From the NCBI GenBank assembly GCA_963844695.1, contig CAWJPL010000002.1, positions 434,001-498,000 on the forward strand: a stretch of DNA of 64,000 nt, in the 5' to 3' direction. The notes beneath the pieces are model-generated. The model made no database searches, was not told the origin of the DNA, and saw only the letters and a list, made by a program, of their open reading frames with translations. Origin of the DNA: RYN-230 sp963844695 (GTDB lineage Bacteria > Actinomycetota > Actinomycetes > Streptosporangiales > Streptosporangiaceae). Positions 50,695 through 58,933 of the stretch are shown here, piece after piece (position 1 is the first letter of the stretch; each line of letters opens with the position of its first letter). The position numbers and the translations under genes were made by a program.

Positions 50695-51119
50695 GCGACA
50701 CTCTCGACTGGAACGCCAAGACCATCGCGGAGTTCCGGGCGAACGAGGGCAGGGTGGGCGGAAACTTCGAGGGCGCTCCGATCGTCCTGGTGCATCACCG
50801 CGGCCGCACGAGCGGGCGGGAGTACGTCACCCCGATGATGTACCTCCCGCACGACACCGAGCCGGACAGCATCTACGTCTTCGCGACCAAGGCAGGAGCA
50901 CCTGCCAACCCCGACTGGTACCGCAACCTGACCGCCGCCGGTGACGGCAGTGTCGAACGCGGAACCGAGACATACAAAGTGACCGTCCGCGAGTTGACCG
51001 GTGCTGAACGCGACCGCATCTACGCCGAGCAAGCGCGGCGCTACCCAGGGTTTGCCGAGTACGAACGCCAAACCACTGGAGTCCGCACCATTCCTGTGCT
51101 CGAACTCACCCGGGCGTAG
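50691..51119 (+). CDS. deazaflavin (F420)-dependent nitroreductase family protein
   Basis: 142 aa, coupled by ATGA to the FMN reductase. Ddn/DUF385 pattern: NAKTIAEFRANEGRVGGNFEGAPIVLVHHRGRTSGREYVTPMMYL, IYVFATKAGAPANPDWYRNL, YAEQARRYPGFAEYERQT. A split-barrel F420H2-dependent reductase acting on quinones, nitro compounds or activated C=C bonds. Coupling with a flavin reductase suggests a redox-stress or xenobiotic pair. Confidence 0.88.
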   Translation: MSDTLDWNAKTIAEFRANEGRVGGNFEGAPIVLVHHRGRTSGREYVTPMMYLPHDTEPDSIYVFATKAGAPANPDWYRNLTAAGDGSVERGTETYKVTVRELTGAERDRIYAEQARRYPGFAEYERQTTGVRTIPVLELTRA

Positions 51120-51353
51120 TCCACGCCCATCCGTTGACCCACCAGCGTCATAGGTGAACCACGGGAGAATGGCAGGAGAACGCAGCCGTACCGGAGGTAA
51201 ATAAAGAGGGAAGCATTGCCCAGCATCGCCGCGCAGGCGGTCTGCCCGGCTGCCTCAAGTTTGCTGGGTTGGGACTGGTGAGTATCGTGGGCGCCCGACG
51301 GCAACGCTGCTCCAGACCCGGCGGTAGCGCTGCCTGGCACCGGGGGGGCAAAG

Positions 51354-52136
51354 ATGAGTGGCGCCGAAAATCCAGATATGGCGACGGGTACCAGACCGCC
51401 GCTTCGGCTGAACGCCGTCCCGGAATCACGTGGGCTGCGTGCTGCGCCTGGGTCCTGGCTCCGCATCGACCCGCAGGAGCCACTCCCTCTCGCTGGCCAG
51501 CCCGGCCATGGCAGCACAGCCAGCCTGCGGCGGCAATCGACCTGGGTCGCAGATGAACGCGAAGGCCGCCGCACCGGCCTGTTCGAGATCATCTGCCGCG
51601 ACTGCGGTGATCATCCGTACCTGGACTACGAGGGGATCCCACCCCGGCTTCAGCAGATCCGCGGGCCGTACCCGCTGGAAGCGGGCCTGGCGGCTTACGC
51701 CGAGCACGTCGGGCTGTCCGAGGCTGCGCCCGGCCAGGCCGGCGCCGGCGAGGCGACGATGAGCTCCGGCACTGGGGACCCGGACGTCGCCACCCGTCCT
51801 CGGCCGGCCACCCCGCCCAGCGCCGTGCCCGCACCTCGCCGCCCGGACGGTACCCGTGACTCATGGCGGCCCGCCGACGCCGGGAGTGCCGTGGCACTTC
51901 CTCCTCCGGGCCGGCCGGGCCACGGCCGGACAGCCCGGCTGCGGCGTCAGCCGTTCAGCCTCCTGGACGGCCGGGTCCGCGGCCGCTACACCGACGCGTT
52001 CGAAGTCATCTGCCCCAGCTGCGGCGACAATCCCGACCTGGACTACGCCGAGGTCCCGGCTTGGCTGCAGCGCCTTCGCGGCCCGCACCCTCTCAACGAG
52101 GGCCTGGCCGCCTACCTCGAGCACATCGGAGGCTGA
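51354..52136 (+). CDS. tandem-duplicated CxxCGD zinc-ribbon-like protein
   Basis: 260 aa made of two related halves joined by a Pro/Ala/Arg-rich linker (about residues 140-180). Each half ends with the same unit: FEIICRDCGDHPYLDYEGIP then RLQQIRGPYPLEAGLAAYAEHVG, and FEVICPSCGDNPDLDYAEVP then WLQRLRGPHPLNEGLAAYLEHIG. Each also has a preceding GQPGHGSTASLRRQ / GRPGHGRTARLRRQ segment. C-x-x-C-G-D may bind zinc with neighbouring His/Asp. Single-unit relatives of about 100-120 aa look common in actinomycetes; the function is unknown. GGGGGGCAAAG precedes the ATG. Confidence 0.7.
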   Translation: MSGAENPDMATGTRPPLRLNAVPESRGLRAAPGSWLRIDPQEPLPLAGQPGHGSTASLRRQSTWVADEREGRRTGLFEIICRDCGDHPYLDYEGIPPRLQQIRGPYPLEAGLAAYAEHVGLSEAAPGQAGAGEATMSSGTGDPDVATRPRPATPPSAVPAPRRPDGTRDSWRPADAGSAVALPPPGRPGHGRTARLRRQPFSLLDGRVRGRYTDAFEVICPSCGDNPDLDYAEVPAWLQRLRGPHPLNEGLAAYLEHIGG

Positions 52137-52234
52137 CTCCCCGCCACCAAGCCGGGGCAAGCGGCAGATCGATGGTGCCGAGCGCGAGCCGGGCCCAGGT
52201 CGTGATTCTCCGCGGCGATCTGAGTCGTGCGCAG

Positions 52235-52459
52235 CTACCTCGGCGGTTCGACGTAACGGCGCTGCTCGGTCACCTCTGCCGCGCCCCGGTCGCGCCGCCG
52301 CATGAGCATCAGGCCGACGGCCACGCAGAGGCCGGCCGCCCCGCCGATCATCAAGATCACCCCGATGACCTGCAAGTCGACGTTCTTGGGGGTCCAGGTG
52401 ACAGCGAAGCGGAGAATCGCACCGATGATGATCAGTGCCGCGCTTCCGCCTATAGTCAC
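52235..52459 (-). CDS. DUF6458 family small membrane protein
   Basis: 74 aa; GTG at 52459 preceded by GGAGGAAGG. Two TM helices: MTIGGSAALIIIGAILRFAV and LQVIGVILMIGGAAGLCVAVGL, with the conserved G-G-S N-terminus and a central D-L-x-x-I-G, ending in a basic/polar tail. This is the actinobacterial DUF6458 layout. An exact TCACCC-N5-GGGTGA site lies 138 bp upstream. Function unknown, probably envelope-related. Confidence 0.85.
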   Translation of the reverse strand: MTIGGSAALIIIGAILRFAVTWTPKNVDLQVIGVILMIGGAAGLCVAVGLMLMRRRDRGAAEVTEQRRYVEPPR

Positions 52460-52596
52460 GAGCGCCTTCCTCCCACGTCACGCCAGCCGTTATCGCTCGC
52501 CGCGTCCTATCCCGAGTGTGCGTCCAGACTAGGGCGTCCAGACAAGGGCGTCGATATCTCTTTGCTGGACTATGGCCGCCGCGGGCCCCGCTCACC

Positions 52597-52613
52597 TCAC
52601 CCGCTGCGGGTGA
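52597..52613. promoter_or_regulatory. TCACCC-N5-GGGTGA operator, exact copy
   Basis: TCACCC-gctgc-GGGTGA, 138 bp upstream of the DUF6458 start (minus strand). The surrounding gap 52460-52918 holds this site, a one-mismatch copy at 52769 and a hairpin at 52819-52878, but no gene. Confidence 0.6.
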
Positions 52614-52768
52614 GACGCGTCGGCCACCCCTGCGGTTGGCTATCCGTCGAGGGAACGTTCCGGGTCGGCGCAGGCCCTGGCTGGGACCCGGCAGGTCCGG
52701 ACACGTCCGGACACAGCGACCGTGCCCCCGTCAGGCCCTGAGTGCCTCCCGGGGACCCGGCCCGGCTT

Positions 52769-52785
52769 TCACCCCGTGCGGGGGA
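52769..52785. promoter_or_regulatory. TCACCC-N5-GGGTGA operator, one mismatch
   Basis: TCACCC-cgtgc-GGGGGA, 134 bp before the GTG of the coiled-coil membrane protein gene. Confidence 0.45.
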
Positions 52786-52818
52786 GGTGACCAGAGGGCT
52801 GCCTCAGCGATGGTGATC

Positions 52819-52878
52819 AAGCCTGCCGCCGAGGGGCACCCGCAACCGGGGGGCACAGGTGCCCGCGGCGGCAGGCTT
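52819..52878 (+). repeat. long inverted repeat (5'-UTR hairpin)
   Basis: Arms AAGCCTGCCGCCG (52819-52831) and CGGCGGCAGGCTT (52866-52878) pair perfectly over 13 bp, and an inner GGGCACC/GGTGCCC adds seven more after a small bulge. It lies 40 bp before the start codon at 52919, so it would fold in the leader of that mRNA. Confidence 0.6.
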
Positions 52879-52918
52879 CCAACCGCTCCCAGTAAGGGGA
52901 GCAGAAGGTGGTCGGTCG

Positions 52919-54349
52919 GTGTCTGACGGTGACGATAGTGCGGCAAAGGATCGGCTTACGCACGACCCCGGTTCTCTCACCGCTGATGAACAAGCTGAGC
53001 TCGAACGGCAAAAAGCCGAGCTCGAACGGCTCCGCGCCGAGGTCGCTGATCTGCGCGCCCGGCCTGTGCCGCCGGACGCCGCCGCCGGCGGCACGGCAGG
53101 CACTGGCCGGCGGCGCCGGCCAGGCTGGCGTGGTCCGGTCGCCACCCTGTGCATCGTGCTGGGCTGCATCCTCGCCCCCGTCTCGGTGCTCGCCGTCTGG
53201 ACCGCTAACCAGGTGTCCGACACCAACCGCTACGTGGAGAACGTGGCCCCGCTCATCCATGACCCCGCCGTCCAGAGTGCGCTGACCGACAAGATCACGA
53301 CCGAGATCAACAGCCGCCTCGATGTGCAGGCCCGCACCAACCAGGCCGCCGCGGCGCTGCAAAGCAAGGGCCTGACCCGGGTCGGCACCCTGCTGCAGAC
53401 CTTCTCGGGGTCGCTCGCGGGCGCGGTGAACGGCTTCATCCACACCCAGGTCGCCAAGATCGTCGCGAGCCCGCAGGTGGCGAACTTGTGGGTGCAGGTG
53501 AACCGGAGGGCCCACGCGCAGGTGGTGAAGGCCCTCTCCGGCCAGGGCAATGGGTCCATCACCATCAGCAACGGCCAGGTCGTGCTGAACCTCGGGCCGT
53601 TCATCGATGTCGTGAAGAAAGACCTGGCCGCGCGGGGCTTCACGCTGGTCAACAGCATCCCGGCGGTCAACCCCGCGTTCGCCCTGTTCTCCGCGAAGTA
53701 CCTGGTCAAGGCCCAGACCGGGTACCGGGCGCTCAACGACGTGAAGATCATCCTGCCCATCCTGGCCCTGCTGCTACTCGGCGCCGGGATCTACATCGCA
53801 CGCAGTCACCGGCGGGCGCTGATCGGCGCCGGACTCGGCTTCGCGGCGTCCATGCTGGTGCTTGGTATCGCACTGGCCATCGGCCGCAGTATCTACCTGA
53901 ACAGCGTGCCGAACAGCGTGCTGCCCGCCAACGCGGCGGCCGTCCTGTTCGACACCCTGGTCCGGTTCATCAAGGACGGGCTGCGGACCCTGCTGGTCGT
54001 GGGCCTGATCGTGGCCATCGCGGCCTTCTTCACCGGCCCGTCGGTCACCGCGGTCCGGGCCCGCGGCGCGGTCACAGGCGGGCTGGGCTGGCTGCGGTCC
54101 AGCGGGGAACGGGTCGGGCTGCGCACCGGGCCGGTGGGGCGGTGGACGTACCAGCACCGCCACGCACTGCGCATCGCCGCGGTGGCCCTGTTCGCCATCA
54201 TCTTCGTGTTCTGGGGCCGCCCGACCGCCGCGGTCGCGATCGTCCTGGCCGTCCTGCTGCTCGTGGTCCTCGGCCTCATCGAACTGATCGGCAGGCCTCC
54301 GGCGCCGGCTGCGACTCTGCCGCAGCCCGCCGGTCCTCACGGCAGCTGA
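52919..54349 (+). CDS. coiled-coil membrane protein with large extracytoplasmic loop
   Basis: 476 aa with a GTG start. A cytosolic coiled coil (DEQAELERQKAELERLRAEVADLRA, residues ~22-48), one TM (VATLCIVLGCILAPVSVLAVW), an extracytoplasmic domain of ~185 residues (NRYVENVAPLIHDPAVQSALTDKI and following), then three TM helices, a cytosolic stretch and two more helices near the C-terminus. This matches a widespread actinobacterial integral membrane family of unknown function. Probably in operon with the RDD protein gene 180 bp downstream, and preceded by a TCACCC-type site and a leader hairpin. Confidence 0.8.
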   Translation: MSDGDDSAAKDRLTHDPGSLTADEQAELERQKAELERLRAEVADLRARPVPPDAAAGGTAGTGRRRRPGWRGPVATLCIVLGCILAPVSVLAVWTANQVSDTNRYVENVAPLIHDPAVQSALTDKITTEINSRLDVQARTNQAAAALQSKGLTRVGTLLQTFSGSLAGAVNGFIHTQVAKIVASPQVANLWVQVNRRAHAQVVKALSGQGNGSITISNGQVVLNLGPFIDVVKKDLAARGFTLVNSIPAVNPAFALFSAKYLVKAQTGYRALNDVKIILPILALLLLGAGIYIARSHRRALIGAGLGFAASMLVLGIALAIGRSIYLNSVPNSVLPANAAAVLFDTLVRFIKDGLRTLLVVGLIVAIAAFFTGPSVTAVRARGAVTGGLGWLRSSGERVGLRTGPVGRWTYQHRHALRIAAVALFAIIFVFWGRPTAAVAIVLAVLLLVVLGLIELIGRPPAPAATLPQPAGPHGS

Positions 54350-54529
54350 GGCCCATGCTGATCGAGGCGGCGGGCCTGGTGGCCATCTCGCCAACTGCAC
54401 GGCGTCTCTCGGCCTTCAACGGATGGCTGCGCCGCAATGCCGGATGATCCTGGCTTGCACCATAGTGGCGTCGGGCCTCATCGTGACTACCGACGGGCTG
54501 GTCGGGCTGACCAAGAAGGGCTGACGCCA

Positions 54530-55621
54530 GTGGACCCAATGGATGGCTTGCGCTCGATGGGCAAGCGCATTACCGACCCGGTCGAGCAGTTGGCCGAGAG
54601 GACCGCCGAACGGGTGATCGACCTGGTGGTCCGCACCCTGGATGTGAACGCCCTGGTCCAGCGGGTCGACCTGAACGCGATCATAGAGCGGGTCGACGTG
54701 AACAAGGTGGTGGACCAGGTCGACGTGGACAAGATCCTGGACCAGGTCGACGTGAGCAAGGTGGTGGACCGGGTCGACCTGGACAAGATCCTGGACCAGG
54801 TCGACGTGAACCGGCTGCTGGCCAAGGTAGATCTCGACGAGCTGGTGGCCCGGCTGAACGTGGACGCGATCGTCGACCGGGTGGACATCAACGGCATCGT
54901 CCAGCGCGTCGACATTGACGCCATCGCCAAGCAGACCGACATCGGCGCGATGATCGCTCACTCGTCCGGCGGCATGGCGAGCGAGGCGCGGGACGCGGCC
55001 CGCAGCCAGGCCGTCGGGCTGGACGAGTGGATCGCCCGCTGGGTCGCCCGGCTGCTCCGCCGGGACGCTCCCGCGCCGCGGCCGCATTTCGGGGGTGCGG
55101 TGTCCAGGTTCGTGGCCTACGTGGTGGACCTGGGGGTCAGCATCGGAGTGTTCATGCTGGCCCTCGCGGCGATCTCCTTCGCGGCCAGCATCATCACCGG
55201 GCACTCCATCTCCTGGAACCGCAACGATCTTCCGGTCGCGATCCTGTTCGTAGCCTGGGAGTTCCTCTATTTCGGCTACTCGTGGGGGGCGAGCGGCAAG
55301 ACTCTGGGCATGGCCCTGCTCGGGGTCAGGGTGGTGGCAGCCGACGGAACGCTGGCTGGCCCGCGCCGCGGGGCGCTCCGGGCGCTGGCCTTCCCGCTCA
55401 GCTTCCTGCTCCTGGGGCTGGGCTTCACCGGCATCCTGTTCCAGCGGGACCGCCGGGCCCTGCACGACATGATCGCCGGGACGGCGGTGGTGTACGCCTG
55501 GGACGCCCATGCGGCCCGGCTCCGGTTCCTGGACCGGCCGTCCCCGGACCAGGTGCCGCTGGACCAGGCCTCCTCCGATGGGCCGCTCCCGGACCAGGTG
55601 CCCCTGGACCAGACGCCCTAG
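54530..55621 (+). CDS. RDD-domain membrane protein with nonapeptide repeat region
   Basis: About 363 aa; GTG at 54530 after AAGGG, or ATG at 54539. Residues ~35-140 consist of about twelve consecutive nine-residue units of the form D-(V/L/I)-(N/D)-x-(I/L/V)-(V/L)-x-x-V, for example DVNKVVDQV, DVDKILDQV, DLDKILDQV, DVNRLLAKV, DINGIVQRV. A helical linker then leads to a three- to four-helix RDD domain (RFVAYVVDLGVSIGVFML, GKTLGMALLGVRVV, DRRALHDMIAGTAVV). The C-terminus has a second short repeat (DQVPLDQ). The repeats may form an amphipathic filament or solenoid at the membrane. Confidence 0.85.
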   Translation: MDPMDGLRSMGKRITDPVEQLAERTAERVIDLVVRTLDVNALVQRVDLNAIIERVDVNKVVDQVDVDKILDQVDVSKVVDRVDLDKILDQVDVNRLLAKVDLDELVARLNVDAIVDRVDINGIVQRVDIDAIAKQTDIGAMIAHSSGGMASEARDAARSQAVGLDEWIARWVARLLRRDAPAPRPHFGGAVSRFVAYVVDLGVSIGVFMLALAAISFAASIITGHSISWNRNDLPVAILFVAWEFLYFGYSWGASGKTLGMALLGVRVVAADGTLAGPRRGALRALAFPLSFLLLGLGFTGILFQRDRRALHDMIAGTAVVYAWDAHAARLRFLDRPSPDQVPLDQASSDGPLPDQVPLDQTP

Positions 55622-55685
55622 ACCAGACGCTCCCGGACCGGAACACCTCCGCTGAGCTGGCGTGATTCGGCGCGGAGGGGGTATT

Positions 55686-55702
55686 TCACCCACCCTGGGT
55701 GA
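55686..55702. promoter_or_regulatory. TCACCC-N5-GGGTGA operator, exact copy
   Basis: TCACCC-accct-GGGTGA, 133 bp before the DUF7144 start codon. The 55622-55834 gap holds no gene. Confidence 0.6.
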
Positions 55703-55834
55703 TGCTTGCTGAAAGCTGCCTCGCAAGCGTGGAACTGGCCATCACGGTCGAGGGGGGACTAACTCGTTCACTGGCACGGCCGGGCCAATTAACTGGTCAC
55801 CACCTGCCCCCGTTACCGAGGGAGTGGATACGAC

Positions 55835-56296
55835 ATGAGCGATACACAAGCTGGACCGACACCAGGAACCGACCGGCCCGCTGGCTATCGTGGCACGCGC
55901 GCGGCGAGCAGGCCCAGCGGCTGGGTGGGCTGGGTCGTCTTCGCGGGCGTCGTCATGATCACGCTGGGGGCGTTCCACGTCATCGACGGCCTGGTGGCCT
56001 TGTTCGAGAAGGGCTACTACCAGGTCAACAGCAGCCATCTGGTCGTGCACGTCAACTACTCGGCCTGGGGCGGGGCGCATCTGGCTCTGGGCGTGCTGTT
56101 CATCCTGGTCGGCTTCGGGGTCCTGGTCGGCCAGACCTGGGCCCGGGTGGTCGGCATCGCGCTGGCGGTGATCAGCGCCGTCATCAACCTCGCGTTCCTC
56201 GCCGCCTACCCCGTCTGGGGCGTCATCCTCATCGCCCTGGACGTCGTGGTCATCTACGCGCTGGCCATGCACGGCGGGGAGGTGAAGGAAGTCTGA
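55835..56296 (+). CDS. DUF7144 family four-TM membrane protein
   Basis: 153 aa. A polar N-terminus of ~30 residues, then four TM helices: WVGWVVFAGVVMITLGAFHVIDGL, YSAWGGAHLALGVLFILVGFGVLVGQ, TWARVVGIALAVISAVINLAFLAAYPVWGV and LIALDVVVIYALAMHG. The V-N-Y-S-A-W-G-x-x-H and Q-T-W-A-R-x-x-G elements mark the actinobacterial DUF7144 family. Function unknown. Confidence 0.87.
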   Translation: MSDTQAGPTPGTDRPAGYRGTRAASRPSGWVGWVVFAGVVMITLGAFHVIDGLVALFEKGYYQVNSSHLVVHVNYSAWGGAHLALGVLFILVGFGVLVGQTWARVVGIALAVISAVINLAFLAAYPVWGVILIALDVVVIYALAMHGGEVKEV

Positions 56297-56349
56297 CCCC
56301 GGGGCGGCCCTGGGTTCCGCCGCTCGCGCGGTGCTCAGGGCCGCCTGGT

Positions 56350-57323
56350 TCAATCCCGCCCTGTGGGGCGGGGGGAGGGGACCGGGCCTGACCCCCCGGT
56401 CCCCTTTCGCGCGCCGGGGCGCTGACCGGTTCCGCGTCCCCGCACCGTACCCGGCGGGCTCAGCCGGATCAGGCCGGGAGCCGAGGCCTTCTTCGCCTGG
56501 AACCGGCCGGGGGCCGCGGCGCGGGATCCGGCCGGCGGCAGGGGTGCACCGGAGGGGGAGTCGTCCGGGCCGGAACCCGGCACTGCGCCGTTGACGTGCG
56601 GGCCTGGGACTGCGGCCGGAGGCGCCTGCTGCCCGGCGCGCCGGGCAGCCGCCCGGTCCGACCAGCGGAACCCGGCTACCAGCCGGGCGACCAGGGTGGC
56701 CAGGAACATCTGGCCGATGATGGCCTCCAGCACGGCCACCGCCCGGCCACCGTCCCCGGCCGCGGTGAAGTCTCCGTACCCCAGCGTGGTCAGCGTGGTG
56801 AAGCTGAAGTACTGGAATGTCTGGGTGGTTGTCCGCCTCCCCGTGCACGAAGAACGAACCGCCGAACTTCCACATCGCCACGTACACGGCGGAGAAGATC
56901 AGTCCGATGATCATGTAGGCGCTCAGGACGCCGTAAATGCTCTGCCCGGTGATCTCCGGCTGGGACATCACCCGCCGCACGAGGAGGATCGCGGCCAGCA
57001 ACAGGATCAGGGCGGTCCACAGGCTCGCCAGCGCGCCGCCGCCGCCGCTGTCGTCGGCGATCCGGAGGATGACGGCGATGCCCGAGCCGAGTAGCAGGCC
57101 CACCGCGAGGATCTGCACGGTCTTGCGGTGGAACCGGCCGTTGCGCAGCGCGATCAGCACCACGGCCAGGAACAGCGCCACCTGCACGGTATCGACCAGG
57201 CGGCCCGACGTGAACGCGGACAGCAGGTAGGTGACGACCAGGATCACCAGCAGGCTGCCGTACCGCGGCCCGGAGCCCCGGGCCCGAACGGAACAGCCTG
57301 ACCTGGCCCGCCGGGTTCGTCAT
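56350..57323 (-). pseudogene. two-TM potassium channel gene with two single-base shifts
   Basis: From ATG 57323: MTNPAGQVRLFRSGPGLRA, then a one-base insertion near 57267, after which the frame continues RYGSLLVILVVTYLLSAF and several hydrophobic helices to FFVHGEADN. A second extra base near 56826 follows, then TQTFQYFSFTTLTTLGYGDF with the selectivity filter (TLGYGD), the inner helix AVAVLEAIIGQMFLATLVARLV and a long basic, proline-rich tail. With both bases removed it is an ordinary ion-channel-2 protein with two extra N-terminal helices. As given, it is disrupted; assembly error is a serious alternative. Confidence 0.75.
56355..56372. terminator. bidirectional hairpin between DUF7144 and K+ channel genes
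   Basis: CCCGCCC-tgtg-GGGCGGG, perfect seven-base stem 58 bp after the DUF7144 stop, overlapping the last codons of the convergent channel gene. Confidence 0.55.
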
Positions 57324-57360
57324 GCCCGCCAGCCTAGGGTGACCCGCACCGCAATTCGCC

Positions 57361-57377
57361 TCACCCGCGCCGGGTGG
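57361..57377. promoter_or_regulatory. TCACCC-N5-GGGTGA operator, one mismatch
   Basis: TCACCC-gcgcc-GGGTGG between the divergent K+ channel (38 bp) and AhpD-like (112 bp) genes; could serve both. Confidence 0.5.
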
Positions 57378-57488
57378 CGCGCTGCGCGCGGATGCGCGCG
57401 AACGTCAGATCCGGGGAAACCCACGAAACGTGACAGCCAGAGATGCCGCCGCGGGCACGCCGCACGGCCCACCGAGAGGAAGCAAGAT

Positions 57489-57854
57489 ATGAGCACGCCT
57501 GCCAACGCCGACGTAGACGCGGCGACCCGGGACGCGCTGAGCGGCCTGTCCCTGGGCGACCTCGAGGTCCTTGGTGAAGCGCTGGAGTTGCGCGAGGCCG
57601 CGCAGGAGAACAGCGGGCTGGACGCCCGCACCTTCTCGCTGGTCAAGATCGCTGCGCTGATCGCCCTGGACGCCCCGCCTGCCTCGTACCTGTGGCAGGT
57701 CTCCAACGCGCTGGACTCCGGGGCCAGCCCGGCCGACATCGTGGGCGTGCTGCGCGCCGTCGCCCCGCAGGTCGGCGGGCCGAGGGTCATCGGCGCGGCC
57801 CCGGAGATCATGGTCGCCCTCGGGCTGGCCCTCCCCGAGGGCGACGGCATCTGA
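57489..57854 (+). CDS. carboxymuconolactone-decarboxylase-like (AhpD fold) protein
   Basis: 121 aa; ATG at 57489 with GAGGAAG upstream. All-helical CMD fold: GLDARTFSLVKIAALIALDAPPASYLWQVSNALDSGASPADIVGVLRAVAPQVGGPRVIGAAPEIMVALGL. The redox C-x-x-C of AhpD is absent, so peroxidase-partner activity is unlikely. Followed by the SHOCT gene 29 bp later, probably in one operon. Confidence 0.85.
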   Translation: MSTPANADVDAATRDALSGLSLGDLEVLGEALELREAAQENSGLDARTFSLVKIAALIALDAPPASYLWQVSNALDSGASPADIVGVLRAVAPQVGGPRVIGAAPEIMVALGLALPEGDGI

Positions 57855-57883
57855 CGGCCAGGCCGACTGACGGGGGGCGGGAC

Positions 57884-58198
57884 ATGTATAGACGGCGGCG
57901 TCCGCTGCTGCGCGCGGCGGTAGTCGGTGGTGGCGCGTACGTGGCGGGCAAGAAGGTGGCCCAGCGCTCGGCGGAGCAGTCCGCACAGGAGTCCGGCCAA
58001 GATGACCGGATCAGCAGCCTGGAACAGCAGCAAGGCGCCACCCAGCCGGCTGGCGGTGCGCAAGATGAGGCCGCGCCGGCCGGTCAGGCGGACGCCTCGC
58101 TCTCGGAGCAGCTCAAGCAGCTCAGCACGCTGCACGACAGTGGCGCGCTGGACGATGCGGAGTTCTCCGCGGCCAAGCAGAAGCTGCTCGGCATCTGA
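57884..58198 (+). CDS. SHOCT-domain small protein
   Basis: 104 aa; ATG at 57884 after GGGGGGCGGG. N-terminus basic with a short hydrophobic glycine-rich segment (LLRAAVVGGGAYVAG), an acidic/glutamine-rich linker, and a C-terminal SHOCT module (LSEQLKQLSTLHDSGALDDAEFSAAKQKLLGI). SHOCT modules mediate oligomerisation or membrane tethering. Last gene before two strong hairpins. Confidence 0.88.
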   Translation: MYRRRRPLLRAAVVGGGAYVAGKKVAQRSAEQSAQESGQDDRISSLEQQQGATQPAGGAQDEAAPAGQADASLSEQLKQLSTLHDSGALDDAEFSAAKQKLLGI

Positions 58199-58217
58199 AC
58201 CCACCCGGGGGAACACA

Positions 58218-58247
58218 CGAGGGGCCGGCGATCGCGTCGGCCCCTCG
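58218..58247 (+). terminator. 10-bp perfect GC hairpin terminator
   Basis: CGAGGGGCCG ... CGGCCCCTCG with ten-base loop, 19 bp after the SHOCT stop. Confidence 0.75.
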
Positions 58248-58262
58248 AGCGAGCAAGACAAG

Positions 58263-58315
58263 CATGATCCTGGTCAGCTAGTGCTCTGGGGCAGCACTAG
58301 CTGACCAGGATCATG
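58263..58315. terminator. perfect 23-bp inverted repeat between convergent genes
   Basis: Left arm 58263-58285 (beginning CATGATCCTGG) is the exact reverse complement of 58293-58315, with a seven-base loop CTGGGGC. It lies eight bases before the stop of the convergent DUF1269 gene. It is a bidirectional terminator by position, unusually long and less GC-rich than its surroundings. Confidence 0.75.
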
Positions 58316-58323
58316 GCGCTGAT

Positions 58324-58824
58324 TCAGCTGGCCGGAGCGCTGGTCCCGTGCAGCGCCTCCTGCAGGTCAGCCTCGCCCTCCTTGGACAGCGAGGACTTGA
58401 GCACGGTGCCGCCGAACTGGCTGAGCGCCTCGGTGGCCTTGTCGGGGGTCACCTTCTCCACCATCAGGAACAGCGCCGAGGTACCCGGCTTGAGCAGGCC
58501 GCGGACCTGGTCCTGGAACTCGCGGTCGATGCCCGACTTGGTGACCTTCCCCATCAGGGCGCCCATCCCGGCGCCGATGGCCAGGCCGAAGAACGGGATG
58601 AAGAACAGCAGGCCGAACAGCAGCCCCCAGAACATTCCCCAGCTCGCCCCGGCCCCGACCGGATGATGGCTGGTGTGCACGTGGAACTTGCCCTCTTTGT
58701 CGCGGACGATGCTCGCGATGGCATCGGGCTCGATGATGAGGTCCTTGGCCAGCCGGCGAGCCTCTTCCGCGGCCAGTTCCGCAGTCGTCTCGTCGGGGTA
58801 GCCGATGGCGATCAGGTCAGACAT
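58324..58824 (-). CDS. DUF1269 family membrane-associated protein
   Basis: 166 aa; ATG at 58824 with GGAAAGGA upstream. An N-terminal ferredoxin-like half (LIAIGYPDETTAELAAEEARRL, DAIASIVRDKEGKFHVHTSHHP), a glycine-rich hydrophobic segment (WGMFWGLLFGLLFFIPFFGLAIGAGMGAL), and a C-terminal half ending FGGTVLKSSLSKEGEADLQEAL. This order is diagnostic of DUF1269. Function unknown; often in stress loci. Confidence 0.88.
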   Translation of the reverse strand: MSDLIAIGYPDETTAELAAEEARRLAKDLIIEPDAIASIVRDKEGKFHVHTSHHPVGAGASWGMFWGLLFGLLFFIPFFGLAIGAGMGALMGKVTKSGIDREFQDQVRGLLKPGTSALFLMVEKVTPDKATEALSQFGGTVLKSSLSKEGEADLQEALHGTSAPAS

Positions 58825-58890
58825 GGTGTCCTTTCCTCTCACAGGTTTGCTATGGCTACCTAGTTCACCGCCGTACGCGGCGGGACGGCC

Positions 58891-58907
58891 CCACCCGCAG
58901 CGGGTGA
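58891..58907. promoter_or_regulatory. TCACCC-N5-GGGTGA operator, one mismatch
   Basis: CCACCC-gcagc-GGGTGA, 67 bp upstream of the DUF1269 start (minus strand). Confidence 0.5.
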
Positions 58908-58933
58908 AGCAGGAGCAATCGTGCTCGGCAGCG

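Noticed and set aside
57330..57345. GGGTGACCC near the K+ channel start as another operator copy
   Set aside because: Half-sites overlap without the five-base spacer, so it does not fit the motif.
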